Origin: Peribacillus muralis
GTDB lineage: Bacteria; Bacillota; Bacilli; Bacillales; DSM-1321
Length of the DNA stretch: 64,000 bases
Assembly: GCF_001645685.2 (NCBI RefSeq)
Contig: NZ_CP017080.1
Span: forward strand, 3,711,051 to 3,775,050
Direction: 5' to 3'
Shown piece by piece: positions 8,136 through 17,840 of the stretch. The translations under genes and the position numbers were made by a program. The notes beneath the pieces were generated by a model. It saw nothing but the letters and a program-made list of their open reading frames with translations, had not been told where the DNA came from and did no database searches. Position 1 is the first letter of the stretch; each line of letters starts with the position of its first letter.

Positions 8136-8753
8136 TCATGTTCCTAATAATCCGAAAAATTCGAATCTGACCATTTCCTTGGACAGCTCCGCCGTTGTTC
8201 TAGTCCGGATATTCGAGCCATCCGAAACCGGTCCGAATAACCACCTAGATAGGATTCCTTCAAATAAACTCATTAGTAATGCAGCTTGTAAACCAGGATC
8301 CCTTTCCGGTAGCATGTCCAGTTCCATTGCTCTTTTGATATTATTCTCGAAGGCTGCTTCCACCTTCAAACGAGTTTCGATGATTGCCTGTTTAAGTGAT
8401 TCTTCCCCATCGATTCCTTTGAATATCATTTCCATCATATATCGATTGGATTGCGAAAAATCAAACAACTCCACAAATAACCTTTCAGAGGAATTCAGAA
8501 CATCCTGAACTGTTCCGGGAGATTTCCGATGTCCGTGTGCCACTACCTCCAGAAGTCCGTTTCGCCCTTCTTCAATGATTTCTAAAGCAATCGCCTCTTT
8601 ACTTTTAAAATGCCAATAAAAAGTGCCTTGGGCAATGCCCGCCTCGCGAACGATGTCGGAAATTTTCGTTTTATGATAACCAAGTGAAGCAAAAAGTTGT
8701 TGCGAAATCGCCAATATTTGCTCTCTTCTTTCCAGCTTTTCTTGAGTAGGAAT
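8136..8753 (-). CDS. TetR/AcrR family repressor with probable ATT start
   Basis: The DNA-binding helix-turn-helix lies in TKISDIVREAGIAQGTFYWHFKSKEAI. The remainder is an all-helical ligand domain. The first ordinary start (TTG at 8714) would cut helix 1 in half. The frame stays open upstream and reads I-P-T-Q-E-K-L-E-R-R-E-Q-I-L, the normal N-terminus of this family. GGGAGG (8763-8768) lies 9 nt before the ATT codon at 8751-8753, so I place the start there. First gene of the operon running into the amino acid importer and OsmC, and it probably represses that operon through an operator at 8769-8784. Confidence 0.8.
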   Translation of the reverse strand: MPTQEKLERREQILAISQQLFASLGYHKTKISDIVREAGIAQGTFYWHFKSKEAIALEIIEEGRNGLLEVVAHGHRKSPGTVQDVLNSSERLFVELFDFSQSNRYMMEMIFKGIDGEESLKQAIIETRLKVEAAFENNIKRAMELDMLPERDPGLQAALLMSLFEGILSRWLFGPVSDGSNIRTRTTAELSKEMVRFEFFGLLGT

Positions 8754-8768
8754 CCTTGCTCACCTCCC

Positions 8769-8784
8769 GATTGATTAGTCAGTC
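8769..8784 (-). promoter_or_regulatory. Candidate autoregulatory TetR operator
   Basis: An imperfect inverted repeat, GATTGATT followed by AGTCAGTC, with 6 of 8 positions symmetric. It occupies the start of the transcript, between the -10 box and the ribosome binding site. That is a standard place for a TetR-type operator. Confidence 0.5.
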
Positions 8785-8790
8785 AGTATT

Positions 8791-8819
8791 ATCATATAGA
8801 AATCCTGAAGAGTAGTCAA
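8791..8819 (-). promoter_or_regulatory. Sigma-A promoter of the TetR/amino acid importer operon
   Basis: On the minus strand TTGACT (8814-8819) and TATGAT (8791-8796) are separated by exactly 17 bp. The predicted start of transcription falls in the inverted repeat next to it. The rest of the gap up to 9030 shows nothing I can identify. Confidence 0.75.
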
Positions 8820-9030
8820 TTATCTTTAGTGGTTTAGTTGGTATTAATTTTTTCCTTACTGAACATCGCATCGTTTGATCTCTTTTTCCGTATTTAAAGT
8901 GCACGGCACTCGTGCCTTCCGCTCCATTCCACTCTGTGTGTACATGAAGTTTTGGAAAGCTTGAAATCAGCCCGTGCCTAGAAGGAAAAAGTAATGTGAA
9001 AATTCTGAATCCCTTTTCTCTACAAACAAA

Positions 9031-9054
9031 AAGCTCCTGAAAATTCAGGAGCTT
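9031..9054 (-). terminator. Rho-independent terminator after mtlD
   Basis: Stem AAGCTCCTGA with TCAGGAGCTT and a 4-nt loop, followed on the minus strand by a T-rich run. It stands 8 bp after the mtlD stop codon. Confidence 0.85.
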
Positions 9055-9061
9055 AGGTTCG

Positions 9062-10207
9062 TCATTTTTTCATTTCATTGTAATGAGTGATGACTTCTTT
9101 CGTTATTTCACTGTTTTCGTCCAAGCCGCTAACTTCCTTAAGTACGGCTGGTACACCCTTTTCTTTGATCATCGCTTGCAGCTTGATCGCTTCTTCGTCT
9201 TCGGGGAAATCAAACAGCAATGCGGATGCTATCGCCTTCGCCAAGTTCGAATAAGTTAGACCGGCCTTCTTCGCTTCAACGGCAGGTCGTACGAGACGGT
9301 CGTTCGGCCCAAGCTTGCGGAGCGGTGAACGGCCCACCCTATTCACCGAATCGTTCAAGTAGGCGTTTTTAAATCGGGCAATGATTTTTTCAATATAGCG
9401 CTGATGCTCGTCTGCATCCAAACCGTATTGCTTTATTAAATAGGCGCCCGTTTCCCCGAGTATTTTCTTGACTTGCTCGACAATCGCTTCATCCTCCAGG
9501 GATTGGTCAATTGTCAATTTGCTGTCTTTAAGATAACCGAGGTACGCGATCGAAGCATGTCCTGTATTAACGGTGAACAGTTTCCTCTCGATGAATGGAG
9601 CCAGTTCTTTTACGATCGTCATCCCTTCGACCGCAGGAATGCTTTCATTCGTTTCAACGACCCATTCATAATAAGGTTCAACCAATACGTCCAGTGACCC
9701 TTCGTTATTTTGCAACGGGACGATCCGATCGACTGCTGAATTGAAGAAGTATACTTTATCAGCCAAACTAGCCTTCGTTTCTTGATCCAAGTGTTGCAGG
9801 ATGTACCCTTCCAAAAGGTCTGTTGCCGAGATTTGGTTTTCGCAAGCGATCACATACAGCTTTTCATCGGTTCGTTTCACTCTTGAAGCCAATCCCTTTG
9901 CCATCAAAGGAGCGATATGAGGCAAGATATTCGGTCCGATTGCCGTGGTAAGGTAGGTTGCTTCCGAAATGGCTTTTATGATTTCCGCTTCCTGGTTCAA
10001 GCTATTTAAGCCTGAAACGTTTTCAACCGTGACCGATTCTTGTTGATCGGTTGCCAGTTTCACTTGGTATTGTTTTTTTTCATTCAATTGATCGATGATT
10101 TTTTCAGCTATATCTACAAATGTGACATGATATCCAGATTGTGAAAAGAGTGCTCCGATAAATCCTCTTCCAATGTTTCCTGCACCGAAATGTACGACTT
10201 GTTTCAT
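9062..10207 (-). CDS. mtlD: Mannitol-1-phosphate 5-dehydrogenase
   Basis: Converts mannitol-1-phosphate to fructose-6-phosphate with NAD in the cytoplasm. It has the N-terminal Rossmann motif FGAGNIGRGFIG, the NTGHASIAYLGYLK catalytic region near residue 210 and the C-terminal helical mannitol dehydrogenase domain with GRSPLRKLGPNDRLV. The length of about 381 residues is standard. AAAGGG nine bases before MKQVVHF decides the start, although an ATG lies three codons upstream. The gene begins 5 nt after the mtlR stop and is last in the cluster mtlA-mtlR-mtlD. Confidence 0.95.
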   Translation of the reverse strand: MKQVVHFGAGNIGRGFIGALFSQSGYHVTFVDIAEKIIDQLNEKKQYQVKLATDQQESVTVENVSGLNSLNQEAEIIKAISEATYLTTAIGPNILPHIAPLMAKGLASRVKRTDEKLYVIACENQISATDLLEGYILQHLDQETKASLADKVYFFNSAVDRIVPLQNNEGSLDVLVEPYYEWVVETNESIPAVEGMTIVKELAPFIERKLFTVNTGHASIAYLGYLKDSKLTIDQSLEDEAIVEQVKKILGETGAYLIKQYGLDADEHQRYIEKIIARFKNAYLNDSVNRVGRSPLRKLGPNDRLVRPAVEAKKAGLTYSNLAKAIASALLFDFPEDEEAIKLQAMIKEKGVPAVLKEVSGLDENSEITKEVITHYNEMKK

Positions 10208-10212
10208 TACAA

Positions 10213-12303
10213 TCATCCCTTTATCAAATTAGTATATAAATAGTCCAAAAATACGGCTTCCAGTCTTTTTTTGATCAATTCTTCGTCCGAAGATGAAAAA
10301 ATCATGATTGATTCATTACTTTCAATTAAGCTTGAACTGATCAAGCTGACGATTTCCTGCTGCTTCACACTCAAGTCTTCTGGGGCCAGCATCAGCAGCA
10401 AATTTTTCATCTGGACGTCTTTTCCATCCATTCCTTTAACAAGGCAAGCGTCTGCAAGATGGGCGATTTGGAAGATCAACTCGTTCACGTTTTTATTTCT
10501 CGCGTGAAAAAGTCCCATACTTGTTCCCGGAATGCCTAAACCGCCTTTTGTTTCCCGTTCGTTCAGGGCCCCGATTACTTCATCCGCCTTCTTTAGCAGT
10601 TGTTCCTTTTCCGCGATCCGAACCATTTCCTCCAAAATTTCTGGCTGGCCCTTCAAATGAGGGAGGCGATATAACCGAAAATTGCCGATGATCGACTCGA
10701 TACTCTCCTGGGCACTTTTCAATTCCTGCAATACATCCCTCAACTCGCCGCCAGCTTTCTTCGGAGGCGAATCCTTGTTCGCCGCCTGACTGCGGTAACG
10801 TTTATTTTTCGTGAACTTCTCGATGTTCTTCCTGATATAATTCCGGATATTCTCGATATTCTCTTCACTCAAAAGAGGGGATACGAGAATATAATCCATG
10901 TCGATATACGGAAGACGAACGGTGGAAATGATTACGTCGTAATTTTTCAGGCTATCCTGCTTTTGGATATCCTTGATCGTTTTAATTTCAACCGTCTGGA
11001 TTTCAATGATTTCTTTTTTGATCCGGCTGGCCAGCATCTTGGATGTGCCTATTCCCGTCGGACAAACGATGAGTGCCCTTATGGCAATTTCCTCTTCCCT
11101 CAGCACTAGGGCAGATCCGAAATGAAGGACGATGAAGGCTATTTCATCTTCCGGGAATTCTTTAATTTCCTTGAATTCCTTTTCCAGACCTGTCTTGACC
11201 GCTAAAAAGAGAACGGGGTACTTACGTTTAATATCTTCCGTTAAGGGATTATATAATCCCATGTCCTGTTTGATCCTGAACAGCGATGGCTCCATGTGGG
11301 CAAGAAGCCCTTGATACAGTGGAAAATCCTTGGTCAAGTTGATTTGGAGCTGCGCGGAAACATCCTTGATCAAGTTCCTTATGAGCTGCCCCAATAACAC
11401 ACTGTCATACGGCACGGCATCGGCGGCATGAAGTTTGGACCCTTTCAAGATGGCTGCCAAGTAGCTTATATCATCGATTGTAAAAGAAACCTTGAGCATG
11501 GCGCTCAGTTCCTTACAGATTTTATCCATAAGGTTATTTTCATCCGAGAGGTCGCTCAGTCTTTTGAAGTCCTTCTCCAAATAAAATTGGCTTTCATTCC
11601 TTTGCAGGGTTACATGAATATGTACGATTAACCCTATATACCCGCTATCCGCCAAACGTGAATGGATACTATTGAAGGTTGAGTTCAGCACGCCATCAAT
11701 GGCCAATAGATAATCCGGATCAAAATAGTGGAGGATTTTCCCCTTCCGCTTTTCCCCTTCTTGGAGCAAGAATAAGCTCTCGATCAGCTCTTCATTAAAG
11801 AAGTGCAGGAAGTAGGCAGCCTGGGCTTTCCGTTTATTTTCTTCAGTACCGGTAAGCTCTATTCCGACTCCCCTTTTCCTTGTAATCAAGATATTGAAAT
11901 TCCTTAGCCACTCAGTCAATTCGTCCAAGTAGACGGTAAGGGTCGTTATGCTGATGCCAAGATTCACCGCAAGTGCTTGCGTTTTATATGATTCTTCCTG
12001 AAGTAAGGCCAATAGGAGATGCAGCTTTCTTTCTTGCGGCGTCTGATCGATTGGATGATTGCCCATCAGGTGCTGCACAAGCCGAAAGATTTGTTCATTC
12101 TTGCCGTCGATTGACAGCCCTTCATGTGTGTTGCGTGTTAGGTGCAATTCAAAAGATTGCAGGATTTTTTCTATCGATTTCAAATCACGCTGAACCGTGC
12201 GGACACTCACAGTCAAATGTGCAGCTATCGATACGGCCGTATGTTTCCCTGACGTTTTTATGATCAGTTCCAGGATTGATTTTTCCCTTGAAGTAATATA
12301 CAT
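10213..12303 (-). CDS. mtlR: Mannitol operon transcriptional activator (PRD/PTS-regulated)
   Basis: A 696-residue BglG/DeoR-type activator. The N-terminal HTH is in VSIAAHLTVSVRTVQRDLK. A second HTH follows, then two PTS regulation domains (about 190-295 and 300-405, with conserved His in IVHIHV and in LLAHMEPS and VLHFGSA), an EIIB-like domain with CPTGIGTSKML (Cys 414) and an EIIA-like domain (His 600 in GLFHARNKN). This domain order and the Cys and His spacing match Bacillus MtlR, whose activity is set by phosphorylation from the PTS. It lies between mtlA and mtlD, separated from mtlA by a strong hairpin. Confidence 0.93.
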   Translation of the reverse strand: MYITSREKSILELIIKTSGKHTAVSIAAHLTVSVRTVQRDLKSIEKILQSFELHLTRNTHEGLSIDGKNEQIFRLVQHLMGNHPIDQTPQERKLHLLLALLQEESYKTQALAVNLGISITTLTVYLDELTEWLRNFNILITRKRGVGIELTGTEENKRKAQAAYFLHFFNEELIESLFLLQEGEKRKGKILHYFDPDYLLAIDGVLNSTFNSIHSRLADSGYIGLIVHIHVTLQRNESQFYLEKDFKRLSDLSDENNLMDKICKELSAMLKVSFTIDDISYLAAILKGSKLHAADAVPYDSVLLGQLIRNLIKDVSAQLQINLTKDFPLYQGLLAHMEPSLFRIKQDMGLYNPLTEDIKRKYPVLFLAVKTGLEKEFKEIKEFPEDEIAFIVLHFGSALVLREEEIAIRALIVCPTGIGTSKMLASRIKKEIIEIQTVEIKTIKDIQKQDSLKNYDVIISTVRLPYIDMDYILVSPLLSEENIENIRNYIRKNIEKFTKNKRYRSQAANKDSPPKKAGGELRDVLQELKSAQESIESIIGNFRLYRLPHLKGQPEILEEMVRIAEKEQLLKKADEVIGALNERETKGGLGIPGTSMGLFHARNKNVNELIFQIAHLADACLVKGMDGKDVQMKNLLLMLAPEDLSVKQQEIVSLISSSLIESNESIMIFSSSDEELIKKRLEAVFLDYLYTNLIKG

Positions 12304-12344
12304 GCTACCAACTCATTTCAGGTGGAGTAACACGAGAAAATACT

Positions 12345-12375
12345 GAATAGAAAAGCGTAAAACGCTTTTCTATTC
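12345..12375 (-). terminator. Terminator/attenuator between mtlA and mtlR
   Basis: A perfect 14-bp stem (12345-12358 with 12362-12375) and an AAA loop. No long T tract follows the stem on either strand, so partial readthrough into mtlR is plausible. It would set a higher level for the transporter than for the regulator. Confidence 0.6.
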
Positions 12376-12389
12376 ATGGTTTAGAGTAT

Positions 12390-14333
12390 TTAATTTTTTT
12401 CTACATTGATGATATCCATCAATTCCTTGGCGGTTGTAGCTTTGACCATTTTTTCAATGTTCTCCATTTCAGAACACGTTACGGCAATGCCAGACAGGAT
12501 TTCCAGATGCGTGCCATCCTTACCGGCTATCCCGAATATTAGTCGTGCTTTTTGGCCGTCAAAGTCAACACCATCAGGAATCTGTAAAACGGTGAATCCG
12601 GATTTAAGAACGTCCTTCTTCGCTTCCTCTGTTCCGTGTGGAATCGCTACATCATTTCCCATATAGGTTGAAGTCAGCTCATCGCGGGCAATCATTGCTT
12701 CGATATAGCTTTCCTTAACATAGCCTGCTTTGAATAAAGCCCTGCCAGCAAAGCGAATCGCTTCTTCCTTATTGGCAAACTTTTGATTGAGGAAGACATT
12801 TTCTTCACGAAGCAATTCATCAGCACCTTGTTCTTCTTCCTCTATACCCGGTTCGATTGAATGTTCACGAACGCCTGGTACCTTTTCTTCAGCATCTTCT
12901 ACGATCTCATGCAGCTCATCTGCGCCGTCATCTTGAAGACGCGCAAGCAAGGAATCATATTCAGGACTTGATAAGAAGTTATCGACGGATACGTGATAAG
13001 CATTAGGCACTTTGTTTTGTGCCCTTGGCGTTAACTCTTCCTGGGTAATGACGATTTGTGCATCAGCAGGAATGTTTGAGATCGCCGTATTGGTAACCGT
13101 GATATTCATCCCGGCTTCCTTCACCTTCTTGCGAAGCAGTGATGCCCCCATTGCACTTGAGCCCATACCAGCATCACAAGCAAAAATGATTTTGCTGACG
13201 TTTGTAGGCAGCGCTCCCGGTTCTGAAGCGAACACATTGGCAACGGAGCTTTTCTTGCCTTTCATTTCTTGCATTTTCTTCGCGGCATCTTCAATGTTCT
13301 CTTCGGATTGTTTTCCAGTTTTCAAGATGAATGCAGCGACAACGAATGTTACGATTGCAGCGACAAGTACACCGGCAAAGTTGGCAATATATGCGCTGGC
13401 ATGATGCGGAGTTACGGCCGTAATGGCAAAAATGCTTCCTGGTGAAGCAGGCGCGAATAATCCTCCGCCTAATAGGACTAAAGTGAATACTCCACTCATG
13501 CCTCCAAGGATGACCGCTACAAATAACATCGGCTTCATCAGGATGTAAGGGAAATAAATTTCATGGATTCCGCCGAAGAATTGAATGATGACAGCTCCTG
13601 GTGCCGATCTCTTCGCCGTTCCTTTTCCAAAGAAGCAATAAGCAAGCAGGACGCCAAGACCTGGTCCTGGATTCGATTCAAGCAGGAACAGTATGGAAGA
13701 CCCTGTTTGTTTAGCTTGCTCTAGAGCGATTGGTGATAATACACCGTGATTGATCGCATTGTTCAAGAACAATACTTTCGCAGGCTCGATCAGGATACTC
13801 GTCAATGGCAGCAAACCTGTACCGACAAGCCAATCGACTCCTGCTACAAGCCATCCTGTAAAGACGACAACAGCCGGCCCGATGGCCAGGAATGATAGAA
13901 TTGACAGCAAGCCGCCAAGTATCCCGGCCGAGAAGTTGTTGACAAGCATTTCGAATCCGGCTTTTATTCTTCCTTCGATCATTTGATCGAATTTCTTGAT
14001 GACATACCCACCGAATGGTCCCATGATCATGGCACCGAGGAACATCGGGATGTCAGATCCGACAATGACACCCATTGTCGCGATTGCACCGACTACGCCT
14101 CCACGGTGATCATGAATGAGCTTACCACCTGTATACCCAATTAAAATCGGCAGTAAAAACGTGACCATCGGGGAAACCATTTTGGCAAGGCTTTCATTTG
14201 GAAGGAAGCCCGATGGAATGAATAGGGCCGTGATTAACCCCCAAGCGATGAAAGCTGATATGTTCGGCATGACCATTGAACTTAAAAAGTTACCGAACTT
14301 CTGGACTGCAACCTTTATATTAAAGTGAGCCAT
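12390..14333 (-). CDS. mtlA: PTS mannitol transporter, EIICBA
   Basis: Imports and phosphorylates mannitol. The 647 residues carry all three domains. EIIC spans about 1-340, with the start FGNFLSSMVMPNISAFIAWG and the GGIHEIYFPYILM motif. EIIB has the phosphorylated Cys in FACDAGMGSSAMG. EIIA has the active His in GNDVAIPHGTEEAKK. Many Bacillus strains encode EIIA (MtlF) as a separate gene; here it is fused, joined by an acidic linker near residues 460-490. The gene has its own sigma-A promoter upstream and is followed by mtlR and mtlD. Confidence 0.95.
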   Translation of the reverse strand: MAHFNIKVAVQKFGNFLSSMVMPNISAFIAWGLITALFIPSGFLPNESLAKMVSPMVTFLLPILIGYTGGKLIHDHRGGVVGAIATMGVIVGSDIPMFLGAMIMGPFGGYVIKKFDQMIEGRIKAGFEMLVNNFSAGILGGLLSILSFLAIGPAVVVFTGWLVAGVDWLVGTGLLPLTSILIEPAKVLFLNNAINHGVLSPIALEQAKQTGSSILFLLESNPGPGLGVLLAYCFFGKGTAKRSAPGAVIIQFFGGIHEIYFPYILMKPMLFVAVILGGMSGVFTLVLLGGGLFAPASPGSIFAITAVTPHHASAYIANFAGVLVAAIVTFVVAAFILKTGKQSEENIEDAAKKMQEMKGKKSSVANVFASEPGALPTNVSKIIFACDAGMGSSAMGASLLRKKVKEAGMNITVTNTAISNIPADAQIVITQEELTPRAQNKVPNAYHVSVDNFLSSPEYDSLLARLQDDGADELHEIVEDAEEKVPGVREHSIEPGIEEEEQGADELLREENVFLNQKFANKEEAIRFAGRALFKAGYVKESYIEAMIARDELTSTYMGNDVAIPHGTEEAKKDVLKSGFTVLQIPDGVDFDGQKARLIFGIAGKDGTHLEILSGIAVTCSEMENIEKMVKATTAKELMDIINVEKN

Positions 14334-14372
14334 TTTACTCTCTCCCCTTCATTAATAATATATTTTACATTT

Positions 14373-14401
14373 ATCTTAAATCACGTACCTTCCGCATTCA
14401 A
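14373..14401 (-). promoter_or_regulatory. Sigma-A promoter of mtlA
   Basis: On the minus strand TTGAAT (14396-14401) and TAAGAT (14373-14378) are 17 bp apart, 40 nt before the mtlA start. An inverted repeat TTGTC-N11-GACAA (14420-14440) lies just upstream of the -35 and could be the MtlR activator site, although its spacing differs from described MtlR sites. Confidence 0.6.
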
Positions 14402-14504
14402 TAAAAGATAAAACTAACTTTGTCGCGGAAGGGAAGACAAACATAATGTTTCTCATTTTTCCAGTTTTATTCAGGTCTTGGTCAATTACAACTTGGAGTG
14501 AACG

Positions 14505-14546
14505 AAAGAGGATCCCATTCGCATCTTTACGAACGGAATCCTCTTT
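14505..14546 (-). terminator. Terminator after the citrate transporter gene
   Basis: A 17-nt stem arm, AAAGAGGATCCCATTCG, pairs with CGAACGGAATCCTCTTT with two mismatches, around a loop of about 8 nt. It is followed on the minus strand by TTCG. It sits 9 bp past the stop of the gene at 14555. Confidence 0.7.
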
Positions 14547-14554
14547 CTTAAAAC

Positions 14555-15847
14555 TTATAGGGGGATGATGCCCAATATGACAGAGACCACGATCATGACG
14601 AGTGTCGATCCGCACGCCCATTTCAGGAAGGTGCGCTGCAGGGCTCCGAAATCTTCGCCTACCATTCCAATCAATAGATAGGTAGATGGAACGAGCGGGC
14701 TTAATAGATGAACGGGCAGCCCTAACAGGGAAGCTCTTCCGATCAAGGCAGGATCGATTCCATAAGCCGCTCCCGCTTTTGCGAGCAATGGGAGTACCCC
14801 ATAATAAAAGGCATCGTTGGACATGAAAAACGTGAATGGAGCCGAGATGACGGCTGTAATGACGGCAAAATGTGCACCCATTTGGTCAGGAATGTGCTGG
14901 ATCAAAGAGTTGGCCATCGCATCGACCATTTCCGTACCGGCAAGAATACCAGTAAAGACTCCAGCAGCAAAAATCATTGAAATTACCGATAAGGCATTGT
15001 CAGCGTAATTGGCAACGCGTTCTTTTTGATCACTGATCTTAGGATAATTGACCGTGATGGCGATTGCAAAACCTACCATGAATAAGACCGCCGAAGGCAT
15101 AAGCTCCATAATCAGCGCTACAAGAAGGGTCAGCGTCAATGCATAGTTGAAAATAATCAATTTGGGACGCTTAAGATGAGCATCTTCCGTTGCTGCCGCA
15201 TGCTGGGCCGCAACAGATTGATCGATTTCAATGATACCGATCCGTTTTCTTTCTTTTCTACCGAGGCAATAAGCCATGAATAAGACGAATAAGACTCCAC
15301 CGATCATTGCAGGAATGACGGGGGTGAAAACTTCGGACATTTCAAGCTTTAAAGCGGTCATCACCCGTGCTGTCGGTCCTCCCCAAGGAAGAAGGTTCAT
15401 GACTCCGGAGGATGAAACGGCGATACCTGCTAATATGAGCGGTTTCATTCCAATCCGTTTATAAAGCGGAAGCATCGCGGAAATCGTGATCATATAAGTG
15501 GTTGTACCATCTCCGTCCAGAGAAATCAGCAACGCCAGGACCGCCGTTCCGATGGCAATTTTGACTGGATCTCCTTTTACAAGCTTAAGAATCGTTCGAA
15601 TGATCGGATCAAAGACGCCAGCATCGATCAAAATGCCGAAGAAAAGGATCGCGAATAAAATCATGATTCCCGTTGGCGCCACACTTTTGATTCCTTCCAG
15701 CGCCATCGCACCCATCTCACCGCCGAATCCGCCGATCAGTGCAAAGGCACTTGGTACTGCAATCAAAGCTATCATGGCTGAAAGTCGCCCTGTCATAATT
15801 AATATCATAAATACCAAAATCATCAAATATCCCAATAAAGCGAGCAT
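14555..15847 (-). CDS. citM: Citrate/divalent-metal symporter, CitMHS family
   Basis: Membrane transporter with about 12 helices, beginning LGYLMILVFMILIMTGRLSA. The family motifs LDGDGTTTYMI (near 105) and NLLPWGGPTARV (near 147) are intact. CitMHS proteins take up citrate as a complex with Mg2+ or Ca2+ plus protons. GAGGAG seven bases before MLALLGYLM sets the start. A cre site lies 53 nt upstream and the CitS/CitT sensor-regulator pair is encoded 1.3 kb away. This supports the citrate role and predicts induction by citrate and CcpA repression. Assignment to CitM rather than the paralogue CitH is from context. Confidence 0.85.
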   Translation of the reverse strand: MLALLGYLMILVFMILIMTGRLSAMIALIAVPSAFALIGGFGGEMGAMALEGIKSVAPTGIMILFAILFFGILIDAGVFDPIIRTILKLVKGDPVKIAIGTAVLALLISLDGDGTTTYMITISAMLPLYKRIGMKPLILAGIAVSSSGVMNLLPWGGPTARVMTALKLEMSEVFTPVIPAMIGGVLFVLFMAYCLGRKERKRIGIIEIDQSVAAQHAAATEDAHLKRPKLIIFNYALTLTLLVALIMELMPSAVLFMVGFAIAITVNYPKISDQKERVANYADNALSVISMIFAAGVFTGILAGTEMVDAMANSLIQHIPDQMGAHFAVITAVISAPFTFFMSNDAFYYGVLPLLAKAGAAYGIDPALIGRASLLGLPVHLLSPLVPSTYLLIGMVGEDFGALQRTFLKWACGSTLVMIVVSVILGIIPL

Positions 15848-15899
15848 ATGATCACTCCTCATCTTCTAATAAGTAAATTGTATCGGAAAACGCCTCACC

Positions 15900-15913
15900 T
15901 GTAAGCGTTTTCA
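15900..15913 (-). promoter_or_regulatory. cre site (CcpA operator) upstream of citM
   Basis: TGTAAGCGTTTTCA matches the catabolite-responsive element consensus TGWAANCGNTNWCA at every position. It lies 53-66 nt before the citM start, so CcpA would repress citrate uptake on preferred sugars. The rest of the divergent gap up to 16161 is AT-rich and shows no gene. Confidence 0.75.
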
Positions 15914-16154
15914 ATTTATTGTTTTTTAAAACTATTTTGTTAATTGTGTTCATTGTGTTCACGGAGTTGCCTTCGCACCATTTTCAAGAGGTGAAAATGG
16001 TCCGTAAGTCATGAAAGTTGTTGCATCGATAATGAAATCACCCATTATGCCACTAAAAGGGTGGGTAACTCCGATTAATACTGTATAATTTACATTGCTT
16101 TTATTTTTCGAGAAAATAAAGGTACAATTAATATTCATAGCTACTAAATGTTGA

Positions 16155-16916
<762 letters not shown>

Positions 16917-17009
16917 TTCAAGCATAGTCGGAAAACAATAGCAGTACACGTAAAGAAAGTGACATAAACGATTTTTTAAAATGTTACTCTCCGCTTCGAT
17001 TGGTGTATC

Positions 17010-17045
17010 CCACATCAACCCACTTGAATAAGGGAGTTGATGTGG
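17010..17045. repeat. Inverted repeat between map and citT
   Basis: CCACATCAAC (17010-17019) and GTTGATGTGG (17036-17045) are perfectly complementary around a 16-nt loop. No T tract follows on either strand, so it is not a clear terminator, although it lies between the convergent ends of map and citT. Confidence 0.4.
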
Positions 17046-17145
17046 CTCCATATGCCTTCATCATGCTTCTTCTTTCAACACTCATTGTTTCAGGCATACT
17101 AGCTGATTTTCCATTGTGTATAAGATCGATCATTTATCGTGAAGT

Positions 17146-17838
17146 TCACTCAATTTTATAATATCTTCGCTCCGGTCTGCCCACTACTCCGTAAACGACT
17201 TCGGCTTTGCATTTTTTTACCGATATCAAGTATTCCAAATACCGTCTCGCAGTTGTCCTGGAAGCGCCAATCTGACCGCTCACCTGCTCGGCCGATAAGC
17301 CGATATCGTTTGCCTTGAGGACCTCGATCACCTTCGTCAAGGTGATTTCGTCGACCCCCTTCGGCAGGGCGGCAGCTTCGTACGTTTTTTCCGGCAGCGC
17401 GTCCCCCTTTTTCAAAATGAGATCAACAAAATCCTGATCGATCTCTTGTTTGGATTTCATCAGCTGGACTTTCTTAAGATACTCACCGATGACTTGGTTA
17501 AAGCGCTTCATTTCCACTGGTTTAATTAAATAATTCTCGACACCATAGTGGAGCGCTTTTTCGAGTTGTTCCTTTTCTGTCGCCGCCGTAACCATGATGA
17601 TATCGACATTCGGGAATTTTTTTCGAATATCAGGAAGGAGCTCTGTGCCGAGCTGATCCGGCATATACACATCAAGCAAAAGCAGATCCGGTTTTTTTTG
17701 CTCCAATATCCGCAATGTTTTTTTGGCATTGACGGCTTTTCCGACCACTTCTATTTCTTCAAAGGCTTTCAGGAATTTTTCATGGATATCCGCTACCCGG
17801 AAATCATCTTCGGCGATGACGGCTTTTATCTTCAGCAT
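17146..17838 (-). CDS. citT: Response regulator CitT (CitB/DcuR family)
   Basis: The receiver domain occupies residues 1-120 with the acidic pocket AEDD, the phosphorylated Asp in LLLLDVYMPD (near 56), Thr in MVTAATE and Lys in LIKPVEMKRF. The C-terminal HTH is in LSAEQVSGQIGASRTTARRYLEYL. This CitB-type architecture regulates uptake of citrate and other di- and tricarboxylates. It follows the sensor kinase gene by 2 nt on the same strand. The citM gene 1.3 kb downstream is its probable target. Confidence 0.9.
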   Translation of the reverse strand: MLKIKAVIAEDDFRVADIHEKFLKAFEEIEVVGKAVNAKKTLRILEQKKPDLLLLDVYMPDQLGTELLPDIRKKFPNVDIIMVTAATEKEQLEKALHYGVENYLIKPVEMKRFNQVIGEYLKKVQLMKSKQEIDQDFVDLILKKGDALPEKTYEAAALPKGVDEITLTKVIEVLKANDIGLSAEQVSGQIGASRTTARRYLEYLISVKKCKAEVVYGVVGRPERRYYKIE

Positions 17839-17840
17839 GT

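Noticed and set aside
13012..13404. 130-codon frame antisense to mtlA
   Set aside because: Shadow of the mtlA EIIB/linker region; no ribosome binding site or family features.
17010..17045. Inverted repeat as terminator of map
   Set aside because: No T run follows on either strand and the loop is long; kept only as a repeat.
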